From Actinomycetota bacterium (lineage in GTDB: Bacteria > Desulfobacterota > Deferrimicrobia > Deferrimicrobiales > Deferrimicrobiaceae): DNA of 6,436 nt. The notes below the pieces were generated by a model. It saw nothing but the letters and a program-made list of their open reading frames with translations. It was not told the DNA's origin and did not search any database. Below, piece by piece: positions 5,973 to 6,436 of the stretch. Both the position numbers and the translations under genes were made by a program. Each line of letters opens with the position of its first letter. Position 1 is the stretch's first letter. The stretch lies in assembly GCA_016844415.1 (NCBI GenBank), contig JAENIX010000054.1, forward strand, positions 1 to 6,436, written 5' to 3'.

Positions 5973-6436
5973 GGACAGGGACGAATGCGGCGGGCGGCAG
6001 ACGTCTCAAGTAGGAAGGAAGCGCGGAGGACTCCTGCGGGCCCACGAGAACGCGCCATCCGGAGAGTTCCTCGATCCTGCCCGAGAGGCGCGCCACCATT
6101 CCGGGGAGAATGAGCGAGCGATGCTCGACCTTGCCTGCGATCCCGCTGTCCGCGAGCAGGCCGGCGATGCTCTCCGAGGTGAACCTGCCCGCCGCCCAGG
6201 CGGTGAGAACCGACATCCCGTCGCACTCCGCGATAAGCAGGTATGCGGGCGTCTTCGCGGCCTCCACGTCGCTGCGGACCGTGAAATACGTCAGGGAGAA
6301 ATTGGTGGTGATAAGAACGGGCGACGAAGGGGATGTCTTCCCGATGGGATAGATCCCCGGCTCGACCTGGATCGGCCGCTGCGGATCGGTGAAGATATTC
6401 TGGCGCAGCGTCAGTAGCGGGAAGATCTCCGCAGGT
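5965..6436 (-). CDS. acsC: Corrinoid iron-sulfur protein large (gamma) subunit AcsC/CdhE, C-terminal part only
   Basis: About 156 residues are visible; the frame is open to the right edge, so the N-terminal two thirds of a protein of roughly 440-450 residues, including its [4Fe-4S] domain, lie outside the window. The visible sequence starts in the TIM-barrel end (FPLLTLRQNIFTDPQRPIQV, then PGIYPIG) and continues through SPVLITTNFSLTYFTVRSDV into the C-terminal cobalamin-binding domain (AYLLIAECDGMSVLTAWAAG, HRSLILPGMVARLSG, WRVLVGPQE, LPSYLR), all characteristic of the AcsC/CdhE family. With the small subunit AcsD it carries the methyl group on a corrinoid from methyltetrahydrofolate to acetyl-CoA synthase. 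The GTG at 6267 is an internal valine, not a start: conserved family sequence continues unbroken upstream of it. It is the first visible gene of the operon and overlaps the RACo start by 8 bases. Confidence 0.95.
   Translation of the reverse strand, partial: PAEIFPLLTLRQNIFTDPQRPIQVEPGIYPIGKTSPSSPVLITTNFSLTYFTVRSDVEAAKTPAYLLIAECDGMSVLTAWAAGRFTSESIAGLLADSGIAGKVEHRSLILPGMVARLSGRIEELSGWRVLVGPQESSALPSYLRRLPPAAFVPVHG

Noticed and set aside
5725..6417. Plus-strand 230-codon open frame opposite acsC and RACo
   Set aside because: Antisense shadow of two recognised genes; no domain or good start context.
1..6436. Search for tRNA, rRNA, CRISPR, insertion sequences, riboswitches and a novel mobile or defence system
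   Set aside because: No repeats, RNA folds, transposase or phage/defence motifs were recognised by eye; the window is filled by coherent housekeeping-style coding sequence.

Overview
This GC-rich window carries the downstream end of a Wood-Ljungdahl (acetyl-CoA pathway) operon on the minus strand. A sensor histidine kinase gene on the plus strand runs into it from the other side. The combination suggests a strictly anaerobic or facultatively acetyl-CoA-pathway-using bacterium. The kinase style (PAS domains, an AGGIAHDFNN-type H box and a C-terminal receiver) resembles deltaproteobacterial / Desulfobacterota genomes or nearby uncultured phyla. That placement is an inference from style, not from a marker gene.

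Layout, reading the minus strand from the right edge: (1) the C-terminal third of the corrinoid iron-sulfur protein large subunit AcsC/CdhE (6436-5965, cut by the window edge); (2) a RACo-type reductive activator with an N-terminal [2Fe-2S] domain and an ASKHA-fold ATPase domain (5972-4296); (3) a short 'core' MetE-type methyltransferase that retains the zinc and homocysteine motifs but lacks the N-terminal half of classical MetE (4299-3259, TTG start); (4) a CooC/AcsF-type nickel-insertion P-loop ATPase (3262-2513); (5) a DUF166-family protein with a HHHHPC motif and several other cysteines (2516-1839). All four junctions overlap, by 8, 4, 4 and 4 bases, so the five genes are almost certainly one translationally coupled transcript whose promoter lies beyond the right edge. 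On the plus strand, 1-1837 encodes most of a cytosolic-looking PAS-PAS-HisKA-HATPase-REC hybrid histidine kinase, cut at its N-terminus. Its stop codon is one base from the stop of the DUF166 gene.

How the genes work together: the CoFeSP (AcsC with its AcsD partner, not visible here) carries a methyl group on cobalamin between methyltetrahydrofolate and acetyl-CoA synthase. RACo re-reduces Co(II) cobalamin that has been oxidised accidentally. CooC/AcsF loads nickel into CODH and/or acetyl-CoA synthase. The core MetE most plausibly diverts the corrinoid-bound methyl group to homocysteine, making methionine without a folate-dependent MetE or MetH. DUF166 has no settled function; its position and its His/Cys residues make it a candidate maturation or metal-handling factor for the same enzymes.

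No RNA genes, mobile elements, CRISPR arrays or sizeable intergenic regions were seen. Essentially the whole window is coding.
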